Origin: Asaia bogorensis
GTDB taxonomy: Bacteria > Pseudomonadota > Alphaproteobacteria > Acetobacterales > Acetobacteraceae
Assembly (NCBI GenBank): GCA_945871455.1
Contig: CAMBXJ010000003.1
Coordinates: forward strand, 1 to 28,710
DNA length: 28,710 nt
Reading direction: 5' to 3'
The translations under genes and the position numbers were made by a program. Numbering within the stretch: the stretch's first letter is position 1; each line of letters begins with the position of its first letter. Positions 8,999 to 17,313 of this stretch are shown piece after piece. A model generated the notes under the pieces. It searched no databases, was not told the DNA's origin, and saw only the letters and a program-made list of their open reading frames with translations.

Positions 8999-11900
8999 CT
9001 ACTCCGCCGCCAACGCCACCAGGGCCGGCGCGGGAACCACCAACCGCGCCAACAGCCCCTTCCGCAGCCCCTCCGCCTTCGCCCGGTTCGCGTCCTTCAC
9101 CGGACCAAACCCCCGGATCGTATCCGGCAGCGCCGCCAGCCCCACCGCCGCGTCCAAATTATCCGGGCGTAGCGCGGCAACCACGGAACCCAAATCCCCC
9201 ACATATTGCTCAATCAACGCCCGCTCGGCCGCCCGTTCCGCCTGCACGCCAAACGGATCCAGCCCAGTCCCCCGCAGCCGCTTCCCATGCCGCAGCACCC
9301 GGAACAGCGGCAGCGCCAGCCAACCCGGGATCGCCACCTTCTTGCGCCGCCCCGTCGCCGGGTCCATCCGAGCAATCACTGGCGGAGACATATGGAACAC
9401 CGCGCCGTCCGCATACGATGTCGCCGCGTGCAGACGCGCCACCTCATACTCATCCTTGTAGGCCATGACGCGGAACAGCCCCTCAACCGCCGCCCGAGAC
9501 AACCGACCGGGCGAGCCGAACACCCGCGTTTCCGCCGCCACGACATCCGCCACCACGGACCGGAATCGCGCCGCATAAGAAGCGGACTGGTAATCGACCA
9601 ACGCCGCGGCCCGAGCCTCGATCAGCGCGTCTACCGGCAACGGCGCCGGCTCCGAGCCACCGCCATCCAGGATTTCCGCCATCAGCCCCGGCTGCTCCGC
9701 CAGGATGCGCCCCCACAGGAACGCCCGCCGGTTCAGGCCGATAGCGGCGCCGTTCAACTCGACGGCACGCAGGATCGCGTCCTGACCCACCGGCACCAGC
9801 CCGCGCTGCCAGGCCAGACCCAGCAGCAACGTGTTCATGGCCTGGGCGTTGCCGAACAGTTTCTCGGCCAGGGCCACGCCGTGCAGCCAGACGGAACGAT
9901 CGGCATCGGTCACTTTCTCGATCGTGCGTTTGTGCAGCATGGCGTCGATGGACAGCAGGGCATCGCGTTTGAACTCGGCTGTCGCGGCCAGGTCCAGGTT
10001 GCCAATGACCACACCGGTGGGCGCGTTGCGCTCCAGCACGCCGGGCTGGCACGCCACCGCCAGATCGGCCGCCAGCATCAGGTCGGCGGCGCCAATCGGA
10101 ATGCGCACGACATCCAGCGCGGCCTCGTCCGCGGCGATCTGCACATGCGCCACCACGGCACCATTCTTCTGCGCCAGACCGGTAAAGTCCAACGTCTTCA
10201 CCGCGCGGCCTTCCAGATGCGCCGCCATCGCCAGGATGGCGCCCGCGGTCACGATCCCGCCACCGCCAATCCCGGCGAACAGCCCGCGCCACACGGCGGG
10301 ATGAGGCACCACAGGTTCCGGCAGCGCCGCTGCAAACGCTTTCTCCCGATCCTGCCAGCGCGTGTCTGCGACCGGCGCGGCCGGAGGGCCGGCCAGGGTC
10401 ACAAAGCTCGGGCAGAAGCCTTTCAGGCAGGACAGGTCGACGTTGCAGCTTGTCGGGTTGATGCGGCGTTTGCGGCCGAGCGGGGTTTCGACTGGCTCGA
10501 TGGCGATGCAGCCGGATTGGGTGGAGCAGTCGCCGCAGTTCTCGCAGACGGACTCGTTGATCACGACATGGCGGGTCGGCTGCGCCATGGAGCCACGCTT
10601 GCGGCGGCGGCGCTTCTCGGTGGCGCAGACCTGGTCGTAGATCAGCACGGAGGTGCCGTCGTAGTCGCGCAACTCCCGCTGCACCGCGTCCAGTTGTTCC
10701 CGCAGATGCACGGTCACGCCTTGGGGCAGAGCCGACAGCGGCGGCAGCCGGTCGGAATCGTCGACGACGATGGCGATGCGCTTGATGCGCTCGGCCGCCA
10801 CCTGGGCGGCGAGCATCGGGACCGTCGGCCCGCCTTCGGCCGGCTGCCCGCCGGTCATGGCGACGGCGTCGTTGAACAGCAGCTTGTAGGTCATGCGGGT
10901 TTTCGACGCCGCGGCCTGGCGGATCGCCATGATGCCAGAGTGCTGATAGGTCCCGTCGCCGATATTGGCGAACATGTGCTTCACGTCGGTGAAGTTGGAC
11001 AGACCGACGAAGGGCACGCCCTCCCCGCCCATATGGGTGAAGGTGCGGGTTTGCGGGCCATCGTCCAACGCCATGAAATGGCAGCCGATACCGGCGCTGG
11101 CGAAGCTGCCGTCGGGCAGTTTGGTGGATGTGGCGTGCGGGCAGCCGGCGCAGAAAGCGGGGACGCGGCGCAGCAGGCCGGCGGGACGCTCCACGGCGGG
11201 GGGCGCGGGCGGCAGCGGCAGGTTCAGGCCGGCGGCCCCGAGAAACCGAGCCATCCCGGCGCCGACGCTTTCCGGCGACAGTTCCATCAGCGGGGACAGC
11301 AAGGCTTCGCCGGCCGGGGTTGTCTTGCCGCTGATGTCCGGGCGTTCGTCGGCGGGCAGATGATACAGCGCGTCGCGGATTTGCGATTCCACGAAGCCGC
11401 GTTTTTCCTCGATCACCAGGATGGCACGCCGACCGCGGGCGAATTCCTTCAGCCCCTCGGTTTCCAGCGGCCAGGTCATGGCCACCTTGTAGATGGCCAG
11501 TTGGGGATGCTGGTCCAGGCCGAGGCGACGCAGCGCGTGCATCGTGTCCTCATGCGCCTTGCCCACGGTGATCAGGCCGATCGGGGCGTCGGCGGTGCCG
11601 GAAATCAGCCGGTCCAGCCTGTTGGCGCGTGCCCAGGCATAGACGGCGGGAAGACGCTCCTCGATCAGGCGGCGTTCCAGTTCGGCGCGTTCGGCGGGGA
11701 ATTTCAGCGTGTGGTCCAGGTTGAGGCCGTGCGGCGGCAAAGGCAGGTCGGGCGTCACGAACGGGCGATGCGCGTGCACGATGGCGGTGGCCGCCTGCTC
11801 CATCGTTTCAGCGGTGGTCTTCATCGCCACCCACAGGCCGGAGTAGCGCGACAGTGCCCACCCGGCGAGGCCCAGGTCCAGCACGTCCTGGACCGAGGAC

Positions 11901-12454
11901 GGGTTCAGGATCGGCATGAAACAGTTCTGGAACACGTACTCGGTCTGATGCGGATAGGTGGACGAATGCGCCCCATGGTCGTCTCCCGACACCGCCAGCA
12001 CGCCGCCGAATTTATGCGTTCCGGCCATGTTGGCGCAGTGGAACGCGTCACCCGTCCGGTCCACGCCCGGCCCCTTGCCGTACCACATGCCGAACACGCC
12101 ATCGACGGTCTTACCCGGGAACGCATCAATCTCCTGCGTGCCCAGGATCATGGTGGCGGCCAGATCCTCGTTCACGCCGGGCTCGAACTTGATCCCGTGG
12201 GCGGACATCAGCTTTTTCTGGTGCCACAATTCGCGATCCAGGCCACCGAGGGGGGAGCCGCGATAGCCGGACACGAAGCCGCCGGTATTCAAGCCGGCGA
12301 GTTGGTCCATCCGGCGCTGTTCCAGCAACAAACGCAGCAGCGCCTGGATGCCGGTCAGCAGGACCGGTCGGTCGAGGTCGACAAAGCGAGACTCAAGGGT
12401 GGGAGTCCCAGTTGGGGGCCGGGGCTGTGCAACTGGGGCAATGCCGATGTCCAT
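8999..12454 (-). CDS. Indolepyruvate ferredoxin oxidoreductase, fused alpha-beta type
   Basis: Thiamine-pyrophosphate and iron-sulfur enzyme expected to oxidatively decarboxylate aryl-pyruvates (transaminated aromatic amino acids) or other 2-oxoacids to acyl-CoA, passing electrons to ferredoxin. The single chain is 1151 residues, the usual size for the proteobacterial fused IorA-IorB form. An N-terminal pyrimidine-binding region (GYRGSPLGG near 63-71) is followed by CAGCPH at 435-440 and the TPP/metal region GDGTYQHSG near 499 with NDAVAMTGGQ near 528. A ferredoxin-like cysteine cluster follows (VCENCGDC at 636-643, then C649, C670, C676 and C681). The gamma-type catalytic domain lies after about 705, beginning FAGIGGGGIVTAG. 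The ATG at 12454 is preceded by GAGGA at about nine bases. PaaG lies 1.9 kb away on the other strand, which fits phenylacetyl-CoA-like products, though they are not one operon. Confidence 0.92.
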   Translation of the reverse strand: MDIGIAPVAQPRPPTGTPTLESRFVDLDRPVLLTGIQALLRLLLEQRRMDQLAGLNTGGFVSGYRGSPLGGLDRELWHQKKLMSAHGIKFEPGVNEDLAATMILGTQEIDAFPGKTVDGVFGMWYGKGPGVDRTGDAFHCANMAGTHKFGGVLAVSGDDHGAHSSTYPHQTEYVFQNCFMPILNPSSVQDVLDLGLAGWALSRYSGLWVAMKTTAETMEQAATAIVHAHRPFVTPDLPLPPHGLNLDHTLKFPAERAELERRLIEERLPAVYAWARANRLDRLISGTADAPIGLITVGKAHEDTMHALRRLGLDQHPQLAIYKVAMTWPLETEGLKEFARGRRAILVIEEKRGFVESQIRDALYHLPADERPDISGKTTPAGEALLSPLMELSPESVGAGMARFLGAAGLNLPLPPAPPAVERPAGLLRRVPAFCAGCPHATSTKLPDGSFASAGIGCHFMALDDGPQTRTFTHMGGEGVPFVGLSNFTDVKHMFANIGDGTYQHSGIMAIRQAAASKTRMTYKLLFNDAVAMTGGQPAEGGPTVPMLAAQVAAERIKRIAIVVDDSDRLPPLSALPQGVTVHLREQLDAVQRELRDYDGTSVLIYDQVCATEKRRRRKRGSMAQPTRHVVINESVCENCGDCSTQSGCIAIEPVETPLGRKRRINPTSCNVDLSCLKGFCPSFVTLAGPPAAPVADTRWQDREKAFAAALPEPVVPHPAVWRGLFAGIGGGGIVTAGAILAMAAHLEGRAVKTLDFTGLAQKNGAVVAHVQIAADEAALDVVRIPIGAADLMLAADLAVACQPGVLERNAPTGVVIGNLDLAATAEFKRDALLSIDAMLHKRTIEKVTDADRSVWLHGVALAEKLFGNAQAMNTLLLGLAWQRGLVPVGQDAILRAVELNGAAIGLNRRAFLWGRILAEQPGLMAEILDGGGSEPAPLPVDALIEARAAALVDYQSASYAARFRSVVADVVAAETRVFGSPGRLSRAAVEGLFRVMAYKDEYEVARLHAATSYADGAVFHMSPPVIARMDPATGRRKKVAIPGWLALPLFRVLRHGKRLRGTGLDPFGVQAERAAERALIEQYVGDLGSVVAALRPDNLDAAVGLAALPDTIRGFGPVKDANRAKAEGLRKGLLARLVVPAPALVALAAE

Positions 12455-12665
12455 GCCGGTCGATCCTCTGGTTGGTCCGCAAGCCTATCGCCAAAATAGC
12501 CGATCTGTCAGGTCGGTTGCGGCACCGATTACCGATATCACAAAATGCCTGATGGTGGGGCTGAGTATTTCGGGCCGGGAGCCACCTGGGCGGCCCCCAC
12601 TTGAGCGGCCCCGCCCTTGAACTCCCGCTCGATTGGTCGCGATACTGCCGGGTCAGGAGGTTCCG

Positions 12666-13805
12666 ATGCCACTCTTAGCCCTTCCCGCCGTCTTCATGCG
12701 CGGCGGCACCAGCCGAGCGGTGATGTTTCACCGTAAGGATTTGCCGGATAGGGGTGCGTGGGACCCGATCTTCCTGGCGGCGATGGGAAGCCCCGATCCG
12801 AACGGCCGGCAGTTGAACGGCATGGGCGGCGGCATTTCGTCGCTGTCGAAAATCTGCGTCCTTGCACCATCGGAGCGAGAGGATGCGGATATCGACTACA
12901 CCTTCGCCCAGGTGCAAATCCGGGAGGCGATGGTCGATTACCGCAGCAATTGCGGCAACATGAGCTCCGCCGTTGGCCCGTTCGCCGTGGATGAGGGGTT
13001 GTTGCGCCCGAATGGCGATACCGCTGTCGTGCGTATTTTCAACACCAACACGAAGAAGATCATCCGCTCCACCTTTCCGCTGGTCGATGGGCGGGCGGAC
13101 ACCGATGGCACGATGGCGATCTCGGGTGTCGCGGGAACCGGGGCGCCGGTAAAGCTCGATTTCCTGACGCCGGGTGGGGCGACCACGGGCCGATTGCTGC
13201 CCACCGGCTCTCCGGTCGACCGGCTGGAGGTTCCTGGCTTCGGCCCGATGGAAGCGTCCATGGTGGATGCCGCCAACGCATGCGTGTTCGTGCGCGCGAC
13301 TGATCTGGGGCTGACCGGGCGCGAACTGCCGGAGGAGCTGGACACGAACCTCGCCGTGCTGGACCTGCTGCAACGGGTGCGCCGAGCGGCGGCGGTCGCG
13401 ATGGGGATCGCGGCGACGGAGGAGGAAGCCGGGACCATCCGTGGCGTGCCGATCGTCGGCTTCGTGGCGCCACCGATGGATGCGCCGACCCTTTCGGGCG
13501 ATCCCATCCGGGCCGATGATGTCGATCTGACCGCGCGTTTCATTTCCAACGGGCAGCCGCATCGGGCGCTGCCGCTGACCGCGTCGCTTTGCACCGCGGT
13601 CGCGGCGCGGATCGGCGACACGCTCGCCAATCAGGCGTTGCGGCCGGGGGGAAGTGCCTCGATCCGCATCGGAATGCCGTCCGGCATTCTGACGGTGGAT
13701 GCGGATGTGACTCAGGACCCCTCCGGCCAATGGTTTGCCCATAGTGGCGCTTTCTACCGCACTGCTCGGCGGCTGTTCGATGGACGGATTTACGTGCCGC
13801 GTTGA
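12666..13805 (+). CDS. prpF: PrpF-family isomerase (DUF453; 2-methylaconitate/4-oxalomesaconate type)
   Basis: A 379-residue cytosolic isomerase of the PrpF fold, which moves double bonds in tricarboxylic acids such as 2-methylaconitate or 4-oxalomesaconate. Visible signatures are FMRGGTSRAV at 10-19, MGGGISSLSKICVLAPS around 53-69 with K62 aligned to the family's catalytic lysine, and DYRSNCGNMSSAVGPFAV at 91-108 with C97 in the active-site loop. FNTNT and the mid-protein VPGFGP region also match. The ATG at 12666 follows a perfect AGGAGG at 12655-12660, so an upstream in-frame ATG at 12633 is rejected. TTGAAC (12617) and GATACT (12641), 18 bases apart, could be a promoter but would leave a very short leader. 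With no prpBCD or gallate genes beside it, the exact substrate cannot be assigned. Confidence 0.87.
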   Translation: MPLLALPAVFMRGGTSRAVMFHRKDLPDRGAWDPIFLAAMGSPDPNGRQLNGMGGGISSLSKICVLAPSEREDADIDYTFAQVQIREAMVDYRSNCGNMSSAVGPFAVDEGLLRPNGDTAVVRIFNTNTKKIIRSTFPLVDGRADTDGTMAISGVAGTGAPVKLDFLTPGGATTGRLLPTGSPVDRLEVPGFGPMEASMVDAANACVFVRATDLGLTGRELPEELDTNLAVLDLLQRVRRAAAVAMGIAATEEEAGTIRGVPIVGFVAPPMDAPTLSGDPIRADDVDLTARFISNGQPHRALPLTASLCTAVAARIGDTLANQALRPGGSASIRIGMPSGILTVDADVTQDPSGQWFAHSGAFYRTARRLFDGRIYVPR

Positions 13806-13806
13806 G

Positions 13807-13834
13807 GCTGTTTGGCGTGCCGTGCCCAAACAGC
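13807..13834. terminator. Hairpin terminator between convergent genes
   Basis: A perfect 9-bp inverted repeat, GCTGTTTGG and CCAAACAGC, with a 10-base loop begins two bases after the prpF stop codon. It sits 18 bases beyond the stop of the convergent DUF3096 gene. There is no long T-run on either side, but the position between two gene ends supports a shared bidirectional terminator. Confidence 0.6.
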
Positions 13835-13851
13835 GCGTCAGGCGGCGACGG

Positions 13852-14001
13852 TTACCGCAATACGTGCGGCCATAGTCCGGTGATTCCAACCACGATCAGA
13901 TAGATCGCCACGATCATGTTCAACAGCCGCGGCATCACCAGAATGAGGATGCCAGCGATGAGGGCGACCAGCGGTTGGATCAGGATTGTATTAAACATCA
14001 T
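13852..14001 (-). CDS. DUF3096-family small membrane protein
   Basis: A 49-residue ORF starting ATGATG at 14001, with GGAG eight bases upstream. It is almost entirely hydrophobic, with two membrane helices (ILIQPLVALIAGILILVMP and LLNMIVAIYLIVVGITGLW) joined by a short PRLLN turn. This two-helix pattern with an internal QPLxALIAGIxILxxPxLLN signature is that of DUF3096, a family of tiny membrane proteins of unknown function. It is convergent with prpF across the hairpin at 13807-13834. The family match is from memory of the consensus; the role is unknown. Confidence 0.75.
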   Translation of the reverse strand: MMFNTILIQPLVALIAGILILVMPRLLNMIVAIYLIVVGITGLWPHVLR

Positions 14002-14322
14002 GGCAGTCGCTCCGTTGACGCAGGCCGCACGCTTGCCCTGATCGCGCCTTTGCGGGCTGATCCACGGCCAAGGGGGAAGCCGCCAGATCGCGGTGTGCGT
14101 GAAACCTGGTCGCCACCCATGACCGCTGCGGCCAGAGGCATTGCCGAAAACCCGAACGATCCGCAGATGGCCCCGCGGCGTCGTTCGATCAAGGCGACGG
14201 GCGTCCCGCGGTCGCGATTGCGCGGAGCAAAGTGCCAGCGTGCTGGGCGGGACTTTACGTCGCCCTGGCTACTCCCTGGATCGTGTTAGGCGGTATAGAG
14301 GCCGCCTGACAGGAGGCACGAC
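14002..14322. other. Intergenic region with no convincing gene
   Basis: This 321-base stretch separates the divergent DUF3096 and PaaG-like genes and presumably holds both promoters. Short frames across it in both directions are Arg/Pro-rich and look like compositional artefacts. Only the AGGAGG ribosome site at 14311-14316 is clear. I see no repeat, RNA gene or mobile element. Confidence 0.55.
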
Positions 14323-15111
14323 ATGACCGCCGACATCCGAATCGAACCCCATGACGGCTGGCACAAACTGGTGCTCAATCGACCCGAACGGCTGAACGCC
14401 GTCGATGCCGGGATGCTCACCCGCCTGATCGGGGCGATCGATGCCGCCGAACGTGATCCGTCGATCCGCGCGCTGCTGCTGACCGGGGAAGGACGCGGTT
14501 TCTGTGCCGGCCAGGACCTGGGACCGGATGTTACGCCCGGCCCGGACGGTCCGCCCGATCTGGAGGCTCTGGCCGGCACCTATCACCATGAAGTTGTCCG
14601 GCGGATCCGAGCCTCCCGCCTACCGGTGGTATGCGCGGTGAATGGTGTGGCGGCCGGGGCGGGGACTGGCTTCGCATTGGCATGTGACATCGTGTTGGCG
14701 GCGAAATCGGCGCGGTTCGTGCAGGCGTTTGTCCGCATCGGCCTGGTGCCCGACTCCGGCGCCAGCCACTTCCTGACGCACATGGTGGGGGAGGCGCGGG
14801 CCCGTGCGCTCGCGATGCTGGGGGACGCGATCACGGCGGAGCAGGCCGTGGCGTGGGGGATGATCTGGCAGGCGCTGGACGATGCGGCCCTGCAAGCAGA
14901 AGCCGAGCAGATGACGGCTCGGCTTGCGCAGGCGCCGACCGCCGCGTTGGCGGGGATGAAGCGCCTGTTCGCCGCCGCCGGAACCAACAGCCTGAACGAT
15001 CAACTGGATCTGGAAGCGCGGCTGCAAGGAGAGGCCGGCCGTTCCGCCGATTTCGCTGAAGGCGTGCGGGCCTTCCAACAGAAACGCGCCCCGGTTTTTC
15101 GCGGACGGTGA
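14323..15111 (+). CDS. paaG: Enoyl-CoA hydratase/isomerase, PaaG-like
   Basis: A crotonase-family protein of 262 residues, the same length as E. coli PaaG, which converts ring-1,2-epoxyphenylacetyl-CoA to oxepin-CoA and also shifts double bonds during phenylacetate breakdown. Matching landmarks are LNRPERLNAVD at 18-28, LLLTGEGRGFCAGQDL at 51-66, AVNGVAAGAGTGFALACDIV at 105-124 forming the oxyanion hole, IGLVPDSGASHF at 139-150 with D144 at the PaaG catalytic aspartate position, WGMIWQ, and AGRSADFAEGVRAFQQKR at the end. The ATG at 14323 follows AGGAGG by six bases. No other paa genes are visible, so it could act as a general enoyl-CoA isomerase. The next gene starts about 150 bases later on the same strand. 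Confidence 0.82.
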   Translation: MTADIRIEPHDGWHKLVLNRPERLNAVDAGMLTRLIGAIDAAERDPSIRALLLTGEGRGFCAGQDLGPDVTPGPDGPPDLEALAGTYHHEVVRRIRASRLPVVCAVNGVAAGAGTGFALACDIVLAAKSARFVQAFVRIGLVPDSGASHFLTHMVGEARARALAMLGDAITAEQAVAWGMIWQALDDAALQAEAEQMTARLAQAPTAALAGMKRLFAAAGTNSLNDQLDLEARLQGEAGRSADFAEGVRAFQQKRAPVFRGR

Positions 15112-15265
15112 CGGGATAGGATCGGCGCGCGCCCACGAGAAAATGGGGGCGCGGATCGCCTGGACGTTACGCCCTGTTCGGACATGCCATGGTGCGCACC
15201 CGGGACGGATGGCATAGTTCGACCAAACGCCATCTCATCCTCGCTGAACAGGACAGGAAACGCCC

Positions 15266-16147
15266 ATGGACATCATGCCAGGTTTCACCTTGACCGATAT
15301 CGAGACCAGCGGGGCGCGCATCCGCCTGCGTCACGGGGGCAGCGGCCCACCGCTGCTGCTGTTGCACGGCAATCCGCTGACCCATGTGGCCTGGCACAAG
15401 GTGGCGCCTTCACTGGCCGAACGGTTCCATGTGGTGGCGGCCGATTTGCGAGGCTATGGCGACAGTTCAGCGCCGCCGGAGGACGCGGACAGCGCGAATT
15501 ACTCCTTCCGCGCGATGGCGCAGGACCAGGTGGAGGTGATGCAGGCGCTGGGCTACGATCGTTTCTTCGTAGCCGGGCACGACCGGGGCGGGCGCACGAC
15601 TCACCGGATGTGCCTGGATCATCCGGACAAGGTGATGAAGGCGGCGATCATCGACATCGTTCCGACCCTGGACATGTGGGCGGCGATGGACAAGGAAGGC
15701 GCGATCGGCGGCTGGCATTGGCCGTTCATGGCGCAGCCGCGGGGCTTTCCGGAGATGTTCTTCAACGCCGTCGATCCCGACTGGTTCATGCGCAAAAAAT
15801 TGCTGAAGCTGACCGACAATCTGAGCCATATCCCGCCCGAGATCTGGGCCGAGTATGTCCGTTGCTTCAACGAGAAGACCATCCGTGGGTCCTGCGGCGA
15901 TTACCGCGCTGCCGCGACGATCGACTGCGAATTGGACACCGCCGATCTGGGGCGGAAACTGGCGATGCCGATCCTGGTGCTGTGGGGAAAATCCAGCAGC
16001 GTGGGCAAGCGGTTCGCCGATCCCGTGGGGGTCTGGAAATTGCGGGCGGACGATGTGCGGGGGGAGGCATTGCCGGCCGGGCATTATGTGAACGAGGAGG
16101 CGCCGGAGGAGGTTCTGGCGTGGTTCCTGCGGTTTTTTGGACGGTAG
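15266..16147 (+). CDS. Alpha/beta hydrolase, fluoroacetate (haloacetate) dehalogenase type
   Basis: A 293-residue alpha/beta-hydrolase with the full active-site set of fluoroacetate dehalogenases. The nucleophile is D106 in GHDRGGR (103-110), with R107 and R110 placed to bind the substrate carboxylate. H151 and W152 (GGWHWPF) and Y213 form the halide pocket, and H273 (PAGHYVNEE) is the catalytic base. The oxyanion loop is LLHGNPLTHVAWHKV at 32-46. These residues separate the group from epoxide hydrolases and from haloalkane dehalogenases, so defluorination or dechlorination of haloacetate to glycolate is the likely reaction. Some family members prefer other substrates. It follows the PaaG-like gene on the same strand after about 150 bases, and AGGAAA precedes the ATG at 15266. 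No signal peptide is seen, so it is cytosolic. Confidence 0.85.
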   Translation: MDIMPGFTLTDIETSGARIRLRHGGSGPPLLLLHGNPLTHVAWHKVAPSLAERFHVVAADLRGYGDSSAPPEDADSANYSFRAMAQDQVEVMQALGYDRFFVAGHDRGGRTTHRMCLDHPDKVMKAAIIDIVPTLDMWAAMDKEGAIGGWHWPFMAQPRGFPEMFFNAVDPDWFMRKKLLKLTDNLSHIPPEIWAEYVRCFNEKTIRGSCGDYRAAATIDCELDTADLGRKLAMPILVLWGKSSSVGKRFADPVGVWKLRADDVRGEALPAGHYVNEEAPEEVLAWFLRFFGR

Positions 16148-16198
16148 GGCGGGCGTCGGAGAGGCTGCCTCCCACTTGCACAGACGCGCAGGTCATCG

Positions 16199-16215
16199 TA
16201 CGTTCGTCGAACGTA
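16199..16215. promoter_or_regulatory. 17-bp palindrome, possible repressor operator
   Basis: TACGTTCG-T-CGAACGTA has perfect 8-bp arms around one base, typical in size and symmetry of dimeric repressor (for example TetR-type) operators. About 30 bases downstream, CGGAG precedes an ATG at 16244 whose frame stops after 13 codons at 16285. It looks like a regulated promoter whose gene has been lost. It also lies 51 bases after the dehalogenase stop, so a terminator role cannot be excluded. Confidence 0.4.
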
Positions 16216-16299
16216 TCATCGTTGGTCGATCGGAGTGTTTGTGATGACGTCAAGCGGACTCATCCTCTCAACGCTGGCGGTATAGGGCATTGAACAGCC

Positions 16300-17163
16300 C
16301 TACCCGCCACTCCAAGAGGCTCGTCGCCAAAGCAAACGCGCCAGCGCCGGCACGGCATTCCGACACACCACAATCAATCCCGAAACAAAGCCGCTTTTGA
16401 ATATGGAGCTTACATAGCGCCGTCCGTTCAGGACCGGATGGACGAACACTTGGTCGGTGCAGTCTGGCAGTTCAAATTCATGCACTGGGGGCCACCAGTC
16501 GTACCGGGTCAACCGACCGAATGACGACAGGTCTCGCACGCGAAACCCCGCTGAGGCAAGTTCCGTTCCGACGAAGGCTTCCCCGATCGGCCATTGCGTC
16601 GCGTCGGAACGGTCGTAGTCCTGTCCATGCCGCAAGCGGCATTCGGCCAAATGTCGTACTGCCTGAGCCGAGAAGACCGCGGCACAGATCAGATAGGGCC
16701 GCACCTGAGCTCGCCGGTAATATCGCAATAAACTGGCCGTCCACCAATAAGTGTCCACCGGTTTTTCAATTGGTTGCCCTATAAAATCCAGTTTCTGATC
16801 ACGGCATTTCTGCACCACTATATCCAGGTTGGTATTCGGCACCGCGTCGTATTCCACCATGACGATGATATCATACGAGGGCTGAAGGTACTGGAAGTAG
16901 TACAACAGATAATCAGCATTGTACCAAAACAGCGAGCCCTGGGATATCCCGGCAAAGCCGAGCTTGATGAGGTCATCTTCACGGCAGCGAATGACACGAG
17001 GGAAGTCGATAGGGCCGACACTTCCTCGCGTTTCGTCAACAATTACATAAATATCGGCGGACGGAGCTGACGCGGCAACCTTCGCCAGACGACGTTGCAC
17101 GAAGGGATCCATCGTGAAGGTCTTGAAGATCAACGCGTACCGTTCAACCGGCTGCATGTCCAT
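16300..17163 (-). CDS. Hypothetical protein, probable glycosyltransferase-like (DUF3405-like)
   Basis: A 287-residue cytosolic protein if it starts at the ATG at 17163, where AGGGGA lies six bases upstream. A longer in-frame start at 17310 would run through the hairpin region and is rejected. The N-terminus (RYALIFKTFTMDPFVQRRLAKVAASA) and the central IIVMVEYDAVPNTNLD segment look like a GT-A nucleotide-sugar fold with a YDAV acidic site. GQPIEKPVDTYWWTASL follows, resembling acceptor-side segments of DUF3405 proteins, and a hydrophobic, basic tail ends the protein. I do not recognise a named family with certainty. It is the last gene of the EPS block, separated from the Wzz-like gene by a strong hairpin, so its expression may differ from the genes above it. 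A sugar-transfer or polymer-modifying role is inference. Confidence 0.62.
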   Translation of the reverse strand: MDMQPVERYALIFKTFTMDPFVQRRLAKVAASAPSADIYVIVDETRGSVGPIDFPRVIRCREDDLIKLGFAGISQGSLFWYNADYLLYYFQYLQPSYDIIVMVEYDAVPNTNLDIVVQKCRDQKLDFIGQPIEKPVDTYWWTASLLRYYRRAQVRPYLICAAVFSAQAVRHLAECRLRHGQDYDRSDATQWPIGEAFVGTELASAGFRVRDLSSFGRLTRYDWWPPVHEFELPDCTDQVFVHPVLNGRRYVSSIFKSGFVSGLIVVCRNAVPALARLLWRRASWSGG

Positions 17164-17254
17164 CCTTGATCCCCTGATCGGCGTTATGCCAATGGTTGCG
17201 GCAATGAAAGCCTTTACCGACGGCCCGGGGTTGGTGCCGTCGCGCGGGTGTCCA

Positions 17255-17307
17255 AAGAGTCGTCCCCCTGTCCATTCTCGTTCGGAAAGAAAATGGGGAC
17301 AACTCTT
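17255..17307 (-). terminator. Strong hairpin after the Wzz-like gene
   Basis: Read on the minus strand, 13 bases (AAGAGTTGTCCCC) pair with GGGGACGACTCTT through one G-U wobble, enclosing a 27-base loop that can itself pair in part. It begins seven bases after the stop codon of the Wzz-like gene and ends in a short T-run. The wobble forms only in minus-strand RNA; on the plus strand it would be a mismatch. This favours termination or attenuation of the EPS transcript before the last gene. Confidence 0.65.
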
Positions 17308-17313
17308 CAAAGA

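Noticed and set aside
9206..12499. 1097-codon plus-strand frame opposite the indolepyruvate oxidoreductase gene
   Set aside because: Rich in Arg, Gln, His and Gly with no domain; it is the usual high-GC antisense shadow of a clear enzyme gene.
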